Source: Candidatus Enterococcus myersii (lineage in GTDB: Bacteria > Bacillota > Bacilli > Lactobacillales > Enterococcaceae). Taken from it: a stretch of 64,000 nt of DNA. The stretch is from assembly GCF_017316025.1 (NCBI RefSeq), contig NZ_JAFLVT010000009.1, positions 44,441-108,440 of the forward strand, read 5' to 3'. Positions 48,100 to 55,566 of the stretch are shown here, piece after piece. Every line of letters begins with the position of its first letter. Positions within the stretch are counted from its first letter, which is position 1. Below the pieces are notes generated by a model, which was not told where the DNA came from, did not search any database, and saw only the letters and a list, made by a program, of their open reading frames with translations. The position numbers were made by a program, and so were the translations under genes.

Positions 48100-49248
48100 T
48101 TAAGCTTCGTAGCGTTTTGTGCCATCTAAATAAGTGGCAGCTAATGTCATATCGGGATTCAAGACGATAAAGTCTGCATCCCGCCCTTTTTTAATCAAAC
48201 CACATTTGTCATCGATTTTACAGCTGACAGCTGGAACCCAAGTTGCCATCATAATCGCTTCTTCTGGTGTGGCAATTTCCCAATCCACTACATTTTTGAT
48301 TGCTTCTTTTAATTTCAAAATACTACCGGCTAAATTGCCTTCTTTCATACGAGCAGTACCATCTTTTACGACTACAGGAAATTCGCCTAAAATATAATTT
48401 CCATCTGGCATACCGCCAGCCATCATGCAGTCCGTGATTAATGCTACATGATCATGTCCTGCTTTTTCCATTAAAATTTCAGCCGCTTGTGGATGAACGT
48501 GGTGACCATCACAAATTAATTCTGAAAATACATGTTGCAGGCTAAGTAGCGCACCAACCATACCGGGTTCGCGGTGATTCAAACCACGCATCCCATTATA
48601 AGCGTGAACAAACACGCTTGCTCCAGCTTCAACAGCTTCCGTTGCTTCTTCTAGCGTTGCATTGCTGTGACCCAATGCAACAACAACACCTTCTTCAGTT
48701 ACTTGGTTAACAAATTCGCTAACGCCTTTACGTTCAGGAGCTAACGCAATTTTTTTAATCAAGCCGCCAGAAGCTTCTTGCCATTCATGGAAAGTATCAA
48801 TATCTGGGTCGCCAAAGTAAGATGGATTTTGCGCACCTTTATGTTCTTCTGTAAAGAATGGACCTTCAAAATAAATCCCTTGAATTTTAGCACCTTTTAC
48901 ATCTTGGTATGTGTCGCCAATTGTTTTTGCAACATCTTTTAATAACTCTTTTGTAGAAGTTAAAGTTGTTGGCAAATAAGAAGTTACGCCACATTCCAAC
49001 AAACCTTCAGACATGATTTTCAAACCTTCAGCATTATTGTCCATAACATCTTGGTTTTTGTAACCATGAATATGTGTATCCACTAAACCTGGGGCAATCC
49101 ATTTGCCACTATGGTCAATAATATTCGCATCTTTTTCAGGTAGTTCAGCATAGTAGTTACCAAATTTTCCGTCAATAATTTCTAAATAGCCGGCTGATTT
49201 GGTATCAGAGTTTAAGAAAAACTTGTCAGCATAAATAAATGTTCGCAT
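48100..49248 (-). CDS. nagA: N-acetylglucosamine-6-phosphate deacetylase
   Basis: Amidohydrolase-superfamily enzyme, GlcNAc-6-P to GlcN-6-P + acetate, feeding glycolysis or amino-sugar synthesis. 382 aa. Metal motif VDTHIHGYKNQD, EGPFFTEEHKG, HSNATLEE, HAYNGM and the catalytic Asp in ITDCMMAGGMPDGNY. Ribosome site AAAGGAGC. Own promoter (49278-49306) and terminator. nagB is not in the window. Confidence 0.96.
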   Translation of the reverse strand: MRTFIYADKFFLNSDTKSAGYLEIIDGKFGNYYAELPEKDANIIDHSGKWIAPGLVDTHIHGYKNQDVMDNNAEGLKIMSEGLLECGVTSYLPTTLTSTKELLKDVAKTIGDTYQDVKGAKIQGIYFEGPFFTEEHKGAQNPSYFGDPDIDTFHEWQEASGGLIKKIALAPERKGVSEFVNQVTEEGVVVALGHSNATLEEATEAVEAGASVFVHAYNGMRGLNHREPGMVGALLSLQHVFSELICDGHHVHPQAAEILMEKAGHDHVALITDCMMAGGMPDGNYILGEFPVVVKDGTARMKEGNLAGSILKLKEAIKNVVDWEIATPEEAIMMATWVPAVSCKIDDKCGLIKKGRDADFIVLNPDMTLAATYLDGTKRYEA

Positions 49249-49277
49249 TTAAATCGCTCCTTTGATTTACTAACTTA

Positions 49278-49306
49278 AAATTACTCCTTCTTTTCCCAGA
49301 AGTCAA
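49278..49306 (-). promoter_or_regulatory. Promoter of nagA
   Basis: Minus strand: -35 TTGACT (49301-49306), 17-bp spacer, -10 TAATTT (49278-49283), between the regulator stop and the nagA start. Confidence 0.6.
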
Positions 49307-49323
49307 GAAAGGTCTACACCATT

Positions 49324-50157
49324 TTACAGATTTGTAATCCGTTGGACAGCGCTAGATATTTTAAAATATTTTTCGCATTGCTCATTTTTGCCCTGCGCTT
49401 CATAAATCAAGCCCTCAAGGCGGAAAAGTTCTTCCAAATAATAATAACTTTTTTGTTTGCGCACCATTTCCGTTCCTCGTTTGACAACGTCCATCGCTTC
49501 GTCATAACGCTTTTCTCGATATAAAAACAGACCGTAATTATAGAAAACTTTTGCAAGCCGACAGTCGATACGTTCATTTGGCAATGTATAAAAGAGTTCC
49601 ATACTATAGGCTAAGTTGAACTCGCCTTCTTTTTTTTGGCCTAAATCCACTTGCACGCGACCGATACAAGAAATTAATTGAATTTCATTTGAAGCAATAA
49701 AATGTTTATCTACTTGAAATGTATAAGAAAGACCGTGTTTTAAATGTTGTAAAGCCAACTCCAAATCTTTACCCAAAAAGTATTCACAACTACCTAGATA
49801 ATAGTAATAGAGCTGTAAATCTGTGTCTAAATACAACTGGTCTAAAATAGCTGGTTGGTTTAATAAAGCAGCAAGCTTTATATACTCTTTATGAAAAAAG
49901 TGATAAGCCATTTGATCTAAGAGTAAATTTACTTTTCTAATCTCCTCAAAGTGGAGCGTCATAACTTGATCGATTGTTACGCCTAAGCGTTCGCACAAAT
50001 TTTGCATCACCAAGACATTTGGTAATTCTTCATCATTTTCAATCCGACTTAAGACACTTTGCGAACAAATATTTTGCGACAACATTTTTTGCGTTAATTT
50101 ACGATCTTTACGAATTTGTTTTAAAACATGGCCAAACGAAACATTTTCTGCTGTCAT
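49324..50157 (-). CDS. HTH-TPR transcriptional regulator (Rgg/RRNPP type)
   Basis: 277 aa. N-terminal XRE-type HTH (about 8-62: FGHVLKQIRKDRKLTQKML, then SVLSRIENDEELPN), followed by a long alpha-helical region of TPR-like repeats (about 90-275, such as LQLYYYYLGSCEYFLGKDL). The family senses short peptides in several species, but no peptide pheromone gene is recognised here. The open frame reaches a TTG that is part of the GGAGG site; the ATG at 50157 is chosen. Upstream of nagA by 75 bases but separated by the nagA promoter. Confidence 0.82.
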   Translation of the reverse strand: MTAENVSFGHVLKQIRKDRKLTQKMLSQNICSQSVLSRIENDEELPNVLVMQNLCERLGVTIDQVMTLHFEEIRKVNLLLDQMAYHFFHKEYIKLAALLNQPAILDQLYLDTDLQLYYYYLGSCEYFLGKDLELALQHLKHGLSYTFQVDKHFIASNEIQLISCIGRVQVDLGQKKEGEFNLAYSMELFYTLPNERIDCRLAKVFYNYGLFLYREKRYDEAMDVVKRGTEMVRKQKSYYYLEELFRLEGLIYEAQGKNEQCEKYFKISSAVQRITNL

Positions 50158-50289
50158 TATTCTAACTGCCTCCAATTATGCGAATTAGCATTACCCTTTT
50201 TGTATATTTTATCACATAATACCCGCAAAGGCGCTACCGAAAAGGAGCAACTTTTTCGCAACAATTGAAAAAATAAGGAGGATTTTAGA

Positions 50290-50463
50290 ATGAAGCAACC
50301 ATCAAATGTTAGCTTTATCTGGCAAGACGAAAAATTTTATGGCTGGATTGAAAAAGAATATCAAAATTCATTTTTAATCAATGTCACCGATCCAAACGAA
50401 GAATTAGAAACCAAGTACGCAAAAAGGATTATCATCAGTAAAAAAGTCTGCGAGCTTCTTTAA
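50290..50463 (+). CDS. Small protein, 57 aa, DUF2187-like
   Basis: Real small gene with a strong AAGGAGG site seven bases before ATG 50290. Sequence starts MKQPSNVSFIWQDEKFYGW and ends KRIIISKKVCELL. The pattern of a short beta-rich fold with a late VISKK-type strand resembles the DUF2187 (SH3/KOW-like) small proteins of Bacilli; the assignment is tentative. Divergent from the HTH-TPR regulator; followed by a long hairpin terminator. Confidence 0.7.
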   Translation: MKQPSNVSFIWQDEKFYGWIEKEYQNSFLINVTDPNEELETKYAKRIIISKKVCELL

Positions 50464-50518
50464 CAAACTGAATAAAAATACATTTACATAACCACATACT
50501 TGTTTTTACATATATGTA

Positions 50519-50595
50519 AAAAAGAGAATGAATAATTGTGTTCCCCGTTAAAAAGTTAAACTTTTCAACGGCACAATTTTATCATTCTCTTTTTT
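50519..50595. terminator. Bidirectional terminator, long branched hairpin
   Basis: Outer arms AAAGAGAATGA (50521-50531) and TCATTCTCTTT (50582-50592), with inner paired blocks ATTGTG/CACAAT, CCGTT/AACGG and AAAGTT/AACTTT. T-rich flanks occur on both strands. It serves the 57-aa gene and the aminotransferase gene. Confidence 0.8.
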
Positions 50596-50598
50596 ATT

Positions 50599-51816
50599 TT
50601 ATTTTTGTTGATAGGTTGCTAAAAACTCTCGTAATTTTTCGGCTGTAAATTTCAGGTCGTCCATTTTTGGTAAATAGACAATCCGAAAATGGTCAGGCTC
50701 TTGCCAGTTAAAGCCGCCACCATGCACCAATAAAATTTTGTGTTCATGTAAAAAGTCCAGAACAAATTGTTCGTCATTTTTGATATTGAACCGTTTAATA
50801 TCAATTTTAGGAAAAATATAAAAGGCAGCTTTTGGTTTTACTGCTGAAAGTCCGGGAATATCATTTAATGCATTGTAAATGTATTCCCGCTGCTCATAAA
50901 TTCGACCACCCGGCAATAATAATTCATCACTACTTTGATACCCTCCAAGAGCAGTTTGAATGATTTGTTGGGATAATACATTAGAACACAAGCGCATGGA
51001 AGACAACATGTTTAGCCCTTCAATATAATCTTTTACACCTTTTTTATCCCCACTTAAGACCATCCACCCCACGCGAAAACCCGCAACACGATGTGATTTT
51101 GACAGACCATTTAAAGTAACGACAAACCGATCTGGGGCCAAAGTTGCAATTGGGACATGGGTTAGACCATCCATAACTAAACGATCGTAAATTTCATCTG
51201 AAAAAATAATCAAATCAAATTCCCGCGCTAATTCCACGATACCTTCTAATATCTCTTTTGGATATAGAGCACCTGTCGGGTTATTGGGATTAATAACTAC
51301 AATTGCTTTGGTTTTACTGTTAATCTTCGCACGCATATCCGAAAGATCAGGATACCATTCACTTTCTTCATCACAAATATAATGAACGGGTTTACCACCA
51401 GCAAGCGAAACAGATGCTGTCCACAGTGGATAATCCGGGGAGGGTACCAATATTTCATCACCGTCATTACACAAGCCTTGCATGCACATTGTAATTAATT
51501 CGCTAACACCGTTGCCAGTATAAATATCATTTATCGTAACATTAGGAAATCCCTTTAATTGGCAATATTGTTCAATTGCCTTTCGTGCCGAAAAAATTCC
51601 CTTAGAATCAGAATAGCCTTCTGATGAACGGACATTCATAATCAAATCACGAACAATTTCATCCGGGGCTTCAAAGCCAAAAGGTGCAGGATTACCAGTA
51701 TTTAGTTTTAAAATACTAACGCCTTCTTCTTGCATGCGATCGGCCTCTTCCAACACCGGACCGCGCACGTCATAGCTGACACCTTCTAATTTATTTGATT
51801 TCTCAAAGTGTTTCAT
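50599..51816 (-). CDS. PLP-dependent aminotransferase, AlaA type
   Basis: Fold-type I aminotransferase, 405 aa, closest in style to glutamate-pyruvate (alanine) aminotransferase AlaA. Motifs: LKLNTGNPAPFGFEAPD, VINPNNPTGALYP, SDEIYDRLV (cofactor Asp/Tyr) and the PLP lysine in LNGLSKSHRVAGFRVGW. Final Arg for substrate carboxylate in DHFRIVYLP. Three ATGs in a row; the third (51816) has the best spacing from AAAGGGG. Aspartate or branched substrates are not excluded. Confidence 0.88.
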   Translation of the reverse strand: MKHFEKSNKLEGVSYDVRGPVLEEADRMQEEGVSILKLNTGNPAPFGFEAPDEIVRDLIMNVRSSEGYSDSKGIFSARKAIEQYCQLKGFPNVTINDIYTGNGVSELITMCMQGLCNDGDEILVPSPDYPLWTASVSLAGGKPVHYICDEESEWYPDLSDMRAKINSKTKAIVVINPNNPTGALYPKEILEGIVELAREFDLIIFSDEIYDRLVMDGLTHVPIATLAPDRFVVTLNGLSKSHRVAGFRVGWMVLSGDKKGVKDYIEGLNMLSSMRLCSNVLSQQIIQTALGGYQSSDELLLPGGRIYEQREYIYNALNDIPGLSAVKPKAAFYIFPKIDIKRFNIKNDEQFVLDFLHEHKILLVHGGGFNWQEPDHFRIVYLPKMDDLKFTAEKLREFLATYQQK

Positions 51817-51907
51817 CATCATCGCCCCTTTTTAATTGAATTCTTTTAATTACTTTACTTTTTTATCCTTTAAAAAGCAATCTTTCCTGTGATTTTTCGC
51901 AAAAGTT

Positions 51908-52063
51908 TTAATTTTTTTTCCACCAAGAATTAATACCAATGTCAATAGCGATACTTGCCACAATGCCCAGAAAAATTCCCAATAAAAGCTTATCTAAAAT
52001 TAAGCCAACTAAAAGCCCCAACAAAACTGCAGGCAAAAGAAACGTACCGTCAGATTTTTTCAT
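51908..52063 (-). CDS. Small membrane protein, 51 aa
   Basis: MKKSDGTFLLPAVLLG then about two hydrophobic segments (residues 8-24 and 25-42) and a C-terminal WWKKN. No family recognised. The ATG at 52063 follows AAAAAGGAAGG. A longer frame runs back into the tRNA region and is an artefact. It is divergent from the tRNA gene. Confidence 0.68.
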   Translation of the reverse strand: MKKSDGTFLLPAVLLGLLVGLILDKLLLGIFLGIVASIAIDIGINSWWKKN

Positions 52064-52089
52064 ATTAACCTTCCTTTTTAATCTTAATC

Positions 52090-52119
52090 TTGACAAAGGA
52101 TTTTTTTCTAAGGTATCAT
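52090..52119 (+). promoter_or_regulatory. Promoter of tRNA-Leu
   Basis: -35 TTGACA (52090-52095, perfect), 18-bp spacer, -10 TATCAT (52114-52119), 15 bases before the tRNA. Confidence 0.7.
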
Positions 52120-52133
52120 AAGTTGTTGTTTTC

Positions 52134-52217
52134 GCAGAAGTGTTGGAATTGGCAGACAAGCAAGATTGAGGGTCTTGTGGGCGTAAGCTCGTGCGGGTTC
52201 GACTCCCGTCTTCTGCA
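52134..52217 (+). tRNA. tRNA-Leu (anticodon GAG)
   Basis: 84-nt class II tRNA with a long variable arm. Acceptor GCAGAAG/CTTCTGC with discriminator A. Anticodon stem CAAGA/TCTTG with loop TTGAGGG gives anticodon GAG, reading CUC and CUU. T arm GCGGGTTCGACTCCCGT. CCA is not encoded (CTTCTGCATCA). Solitary, with its own promoter and terminator. Confidence 0.95.
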
Positions 52218-52233
52218 TCACTCCAGTAGGTTT

Positions 52234-52281
52234 AAAAAGGATACAAATCTTATTTTTTTAAGATTTGTATCCTTTTATCTT
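52234..52281 (+). terminator. Intrinsic terminator of tRNA-Leu
   Basis: 18-bp arms AAAAGGATACAAATCTTA and its complement around a TTTTTT loop (52235-52276), then ATCTTTTT. Confidence 0.9.
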
Positions 52282-52546
52282 TTTATCGCGCTTAAAAAAT
52301 GAAATGGAATCACTTATTTGCAGTTGCTAAATAAGACCAAAACAAAACCTTGGACAGTCCTTTTTATAAATAGCCTTTTCTAAATACTTTGCCTTAAAAT
52401 AAAGCAAATAATCAAAAATATATAAAAATTTCTTTAATTAGCCAATTTATTACAAAAGAGACCGTACTTGCTGCAACACAACTGACCTAAATACCTAACT
52501 GTTTTTTAGCGCAGCAGATATCTGAGCCTTTTGCACTAGCCCATTT

Positions 52547-52732
52547 CTACAAAACAGTCGGGTCATAATGATACGTAATATCGCCATTATGATGCGCTTC
52601 ACCGACAAAGTATTTTTTATCTTCACGACTAGCCCAAGCATTGCGAAAAAGGAAAAAATTTTCCTGTGTCACTTCAATTTTTTCAATTTCACCATTTTTC
52701 AATTTTTCTAGTTGTAAATCATATGCTTCCAT
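52547..52732 (-). CDS. Hypothetical protein, 61 aa
   Basis: Small acidic soluble protein (MEAYDLQLEKLKNGEIEKIE, ending HYDPTVL). No family recognised. The ATG at 52732 is preceded by AAGAGG at about ten bases. Codes on the minus strand 14 bases after the following larger gene, which makes an operon likely. A 270-base stretch downstream (52277-52546) holds no gene I can support. Confidence 0.65.
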   Translation of the reverse strand: MEAYDLQLEKLKNGEIEKIEVTQENFFLFRNAWASREDKKYFVGEAHHNGDITYHYDPTVL

Positions 52733-52746
52733 TTAATCAAAACCTC

Positions 52747-53532
52747 TTACTCTTCAAAATAGCTGGGGCTGCGGCGACTTTCTGATTGCCCCTCTTCAAT
52801 TAAACCTTTTAAATCGCGCTCTAAAACTTTCCCCTTTTTTTCCTTATTTACTGCTTCTTTAGCAGTTGTATCCTCTTTTTCGGAATTTTTTTCATGATGA
52901 AATTTTTCAACAGTAGGATCATCACCTTTTTTTTCTTGAAAAGCAGCCGGTTCATGATCAAACAGCAAATACTGTTCTTTGTTTTTGTGTAACGAGTCGA
53001 TTAATTCTGTTTCCTCCACAGCTGCTTTTTTCTCATCAGGAATTAAAGAAGCTGGAATATATTTGGGGACAAAATAAGAACGCCCTGAAGAATAACGCTT
53101 CATTGTACTTTCTTCAGGTGTTATTTGCGGTTTGTTCTTCACTTTATAGGTGGAGCGCTTATAATCTTTCCCAAAAAGAGAAGTTCGACCGGCTAAATCT
53201 GTCTCAGGTTTAATTTTCTTGCTATAGTCTGGTAAATTTTCCCGATGTTTTTTTAGCTCTTCTTGCTGCGCCAAGGTATGTCCTTGTTTTGCAGCAGTCG
53301 CTTTACGGGAACGGCGCAAGGCCCGTTCTTCTTGCATCTGTGTGTTTTTTAAAACACTTTTTTTAGGTGGTGTATAAAAGGCGGTTCCCTTGTCTTCTGG
53401 CTCATCAGTTAAAAGCCAGCTGCGATCTTTAGCAAAGAGATTCCGCTTTTCTTTTTGAATTTTTACGTTTTCATTATCATCATAGGCTGGAAAACGGTAA
53501 TGTTTACGGTTAATATCTGTATATTTTCCCAT
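52747..53532 (-). CDS. Charged, low-complexity hypothetical protein, 261 aa
   Basis: I do not recognise this protein. It is soluble, very rich in Lys/Glu/Asp/Ser/Pro, and likely largely disordered; no signal peptide or TM. A basic, Tyr-rich N-terminus (MGKYTDINRKHYRFPAYDD) and a central RSYFVPKYIPASLIPDE segment are the most conserved-looking parts; the last third is acidic. The ribosome site AAAGGA precedes the ATG. An extended -10 promoter with a palindrome at -35 lies upstream. It precedes the 61-aa gene by 14 bases. Confidence 0.75.
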   Translation of the reverse strand: MGKYTDINRKHYRFPAYDDNENVKIQKEKRNLFAKDRSWLLTDEPEDKGTAFYTPPKKSVLKNTQMQEERALRRSRKATAAKQGHTLAQQEELKKHRENLPDYSKKIKPETDLAGRTSLFGKDYKRSTYKVKNKPQITPEESTMKRYSSGRSYFVPKYIPASLIPDEKKAAVEETELIDSLHKNKEQYLLFDHEPAAFQEKKGDDPTVEKFHHEKNSEKEDTTAKEAVNKEKKGKVLERDLKGLIEEGQSESRRSPSYFEE

Positions 53533-53561
53533 TTTAATTCATCCTTTATCTACTTTGTTTC

Positions 53562-53600
53562 ATCATACCATAAAGTACCAAAATCTAGCGAAATTCGCTA
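53562..53600 (-). promoter_or_regulatory. Promoter with palindromic operator candidate for the 261-aa gene
   Basis: Minus strand: extended -10 TGGTATGAT (TATGAT at 53562-53567). The perfect 15-bp palindrome TAGCGAA-A-TTCGCTA (53586-53600) takes the place of the -35. This suggests a repressor or activator site. The regulator is unknown. Confidence 0.5.
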
Positions 53601-53630
53601 CGAATAACAATTGTTTTAAAAAAATATACA

Positions 53631-53704
53631 AAAAAACCTGAACAAAATTTGCCACAAACGCAGTTTACCTGTAGGAGCTTACTTGCAGTTTTATTTTGTT
53701 CAGG
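53631..53704 (-). terminator. Terminator of the glg operon (large-loop hairpin)
   Basis: Perfect 12-bp stem CCTGAACAAAAT/ATTTTGTTCAGG (53637-53648 and 53693-53704) with a 44-nt structured loop, then TTTTTTTG on the minus strand. Confidence 0.75.
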
Positions 53705-53731
53705 AATATTTTTATTAATCAAAAAGATAAA

Positions 53732-55561
53732 TTATTCAAACAACTTACCACTAAAAGTTAGCGTTCCGGCCTCTTGAATCGTATTGTTACGCCCAATAAT
53801 CGCCTGCAAGCGTTCTTTAGCAATCGGTAAGGGACGCAATGTTTGAATTTCTGCTACATTCAAAACTTGAAGCCCGTTTGTCGGATTAAAAAAGACTAAA
53901 ACAAAGTCTTCTGCATCATAACGCAGTACTCCTAAAATCCGTTCTGTGTACAACAGCAGAAAATCTCCCTCGTAAATAACCGGATTTTCTGCCCGTAAAG
54001 AAATCCATTTACGACAAGCTTCATAACAGTCTTCCTCAATATTATCCCAAGGGAAAAACTTGCGGTTATCTGGATCTTTGCCCCCAGTTAAACCAGCTTC
54101 ATCACCATAATAGACACAAGGGACACCCGGAAAAAGATGCAACAGAGCAAAAGCCAGTGACAGTTTTCGTTTATCGCCATTTAATTGCGTTAAAATTCGC
54201 TCCGTATCGTGGGTCCCAATATTATTGAAACTATTGTAAAAGATGTCCCGAGGATAATTTTCTTGTAAGGTTGTAAAATGGCTGGCAATAGTTTCTGGAC
54301 GACAATCTGCCATAAGAAAAGCTAGTGCTTGCTCTCTTAGAGGATAGTTCATAACCCCTTGGAGATGGTTTCCTAAAATATATTGGCGTCTTTTGCCATA
54401 AGAAATTTTATTAGAGGCGTCTTCCCAGACTTCACCTAACAAAACTTTGTCCGCAAATTGGTCCAAATTGCTTCGAATACCGGCAATAAACTCGTCTGGC
54501 AATTCATCCGCCACATCTAAGCGCCAGCCATCAATACCAAATTTATTCCACTTTTGTAAAACACCAGCAGAACCAAAAATAAAATCTTGGAATTCTTTGT
54601 TCTCTTTATTAATTTCTGGTAAATCTTTTACTCCCCACCAAGAATTATATTCATCTGGATAGCGGTTAAAGGTAAACCAAGGATAATACTGGCTATGAAT
54701 ATTACGATATGCTCCTTTATCAATACCGTAAGCGCCGTCGTAATTAAAGTAAAGACTGTTACGCCCTACGTGGCTAAATACACCATCTAAAATGACATGA
54801 ATATCATTTTGATGCAACGCATCTAAAAGATCAGCAAAGTCTTCTTCTGTTCCTAAAATGGGGTCGATATTCAGATAGTTACTCGTATCATAACGATGAT
54901 TACTTCTGGCTTCAAAAATCGGATTCAAATAAATCCCTGTAATTCCCAATTCTTTTAAGTAGGGAATTTTAGCTTTAATTCCTTTAAAGTTGCCTCCAAA
55001 AAAATCCCAGCGGGCAATATCGCCGTTTTCATCTTTAATATACATCGGAGTATCTTCTTTACTACCATAAATAAATGTATTGGCCTTAGGATTATTTACT
55101 AACTCCTTGGGATTACCATTATAAAAACGGTCGGGAAAAATTTGATAAAAAACGCCTTTACGATACCATTTAGGAGCTGTTTCTTTTTTTTCAAAACAGG
55201 TCACTTGATAGGCATTTATCTCCTCTAAGTGATCGACCAGCTTTCCTGGGCCGCCTCCTGCTACTGCACCATAATATCGGGTATATTCTGCGTGGTTGGC
55301 ATCTAAATAATGTAATTCAAAATAATAAAAATAAACACCTTTCCCCTCGTTGAAAAAGTAATCAAAATGATAAATTGCCGTGCCATAACTTTCCATCTTA
55401 ATCGTATGGCTTTGACCGCCATCACGGGCTATTACTAACGTTACCCCTGTGACGTTAGGATCATCTGCTTTAAACTTAAAGGATATAAACTCATTAACCA
55501 AAATCGCGCCAAAGGGCTTTTTATACTCTTCTAACCATGAATTAAAATACACTTTGGTCAT
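53732..55561 (-). CDS. GH13 alpha-glucanase, neopullulanase/maltogenic-amylase-like
   Basis: 609-aa alpha-amylase family enzyme. An N-terminal beta domain (about 1-120, CBM34-like) is followed by the catalytic barrel with YQIFPDRFYNGNP, the conserved VILDGVFSHVG, nucleophile Asp in GWRLDVADE, acid/base Glu in LLGEVWED and the third acid in NIGTHDTERI. No signal peptide, so it acts on intracellular glycogen or maltodextrin. Last gene of the glg operon, six bases after glgP. In Lactobacillus acidophilus an amy gene also follows glgBCDAP. True glycogen debranching versus cyclomaltodextrinase activity is open. Confidence 0.88.
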   Translation of the reverse strand: MTKVYFNSWLEEYKKPFGAILVNEFISFKFKADDPNVTGVTLVIARDGGQSHTIKMESYGTAIYHFDYFFNEGKGVYFYYFELHYLDANHAEYTRYYGAVAGGGPGKLVDHLEEINAYQVTCFEKKETAPKWYRKGVFYQIFPDRFYNGNPKELVNNPKANTFIYGSKEDTPMYIKDENGDIARWDFFGGNFKGIKAKIPYLKELGITGIYLNPIFEARSNHRYDTSNYLNIDPILGTEEDFADLLDALHQNDIHVILDGVFSHVGRNSLYFNYDGAYGIDKGAYRNIHSQYYPWFTFNRYPDEYNSWWGVKDLPEINKENKEFQDFIFGSAGVLQKWNKFGIDGWRLDVADELPDEFIAGIRSNLDQFADKVLLGEVWEDASNKISYGKRRQYILGNHLQGVMNYPLREQALAFLMADCRPETIASHFTTLQENYPRDIFYNSFNNIGTHDTERILTQLNGDKRKLSLAFALLHLFPGVPCVYYGDEAGLTGGKDPDNRKFFPWDNIEEDCYEACRKWISLRAENPVIYEGDFLLLYTERILGVLRYDAEDFVLVFFNPTNGLQVLNVAEIQTLRPLPIAKERLQAIIGRNNTIQEAGTLTFSGKLFE

Positions 55562-55566
55562 GGGGA

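Noticed and set aside
52277..52546. Gene or RNA in the 270-base AT-rich stretch after tRNA-Leu
   Set aside because: Both strands have frequent stops, no ribosome sites and only short weak inverted repeats such as CTTATTT/AAATAAG. Nothing can be supported.
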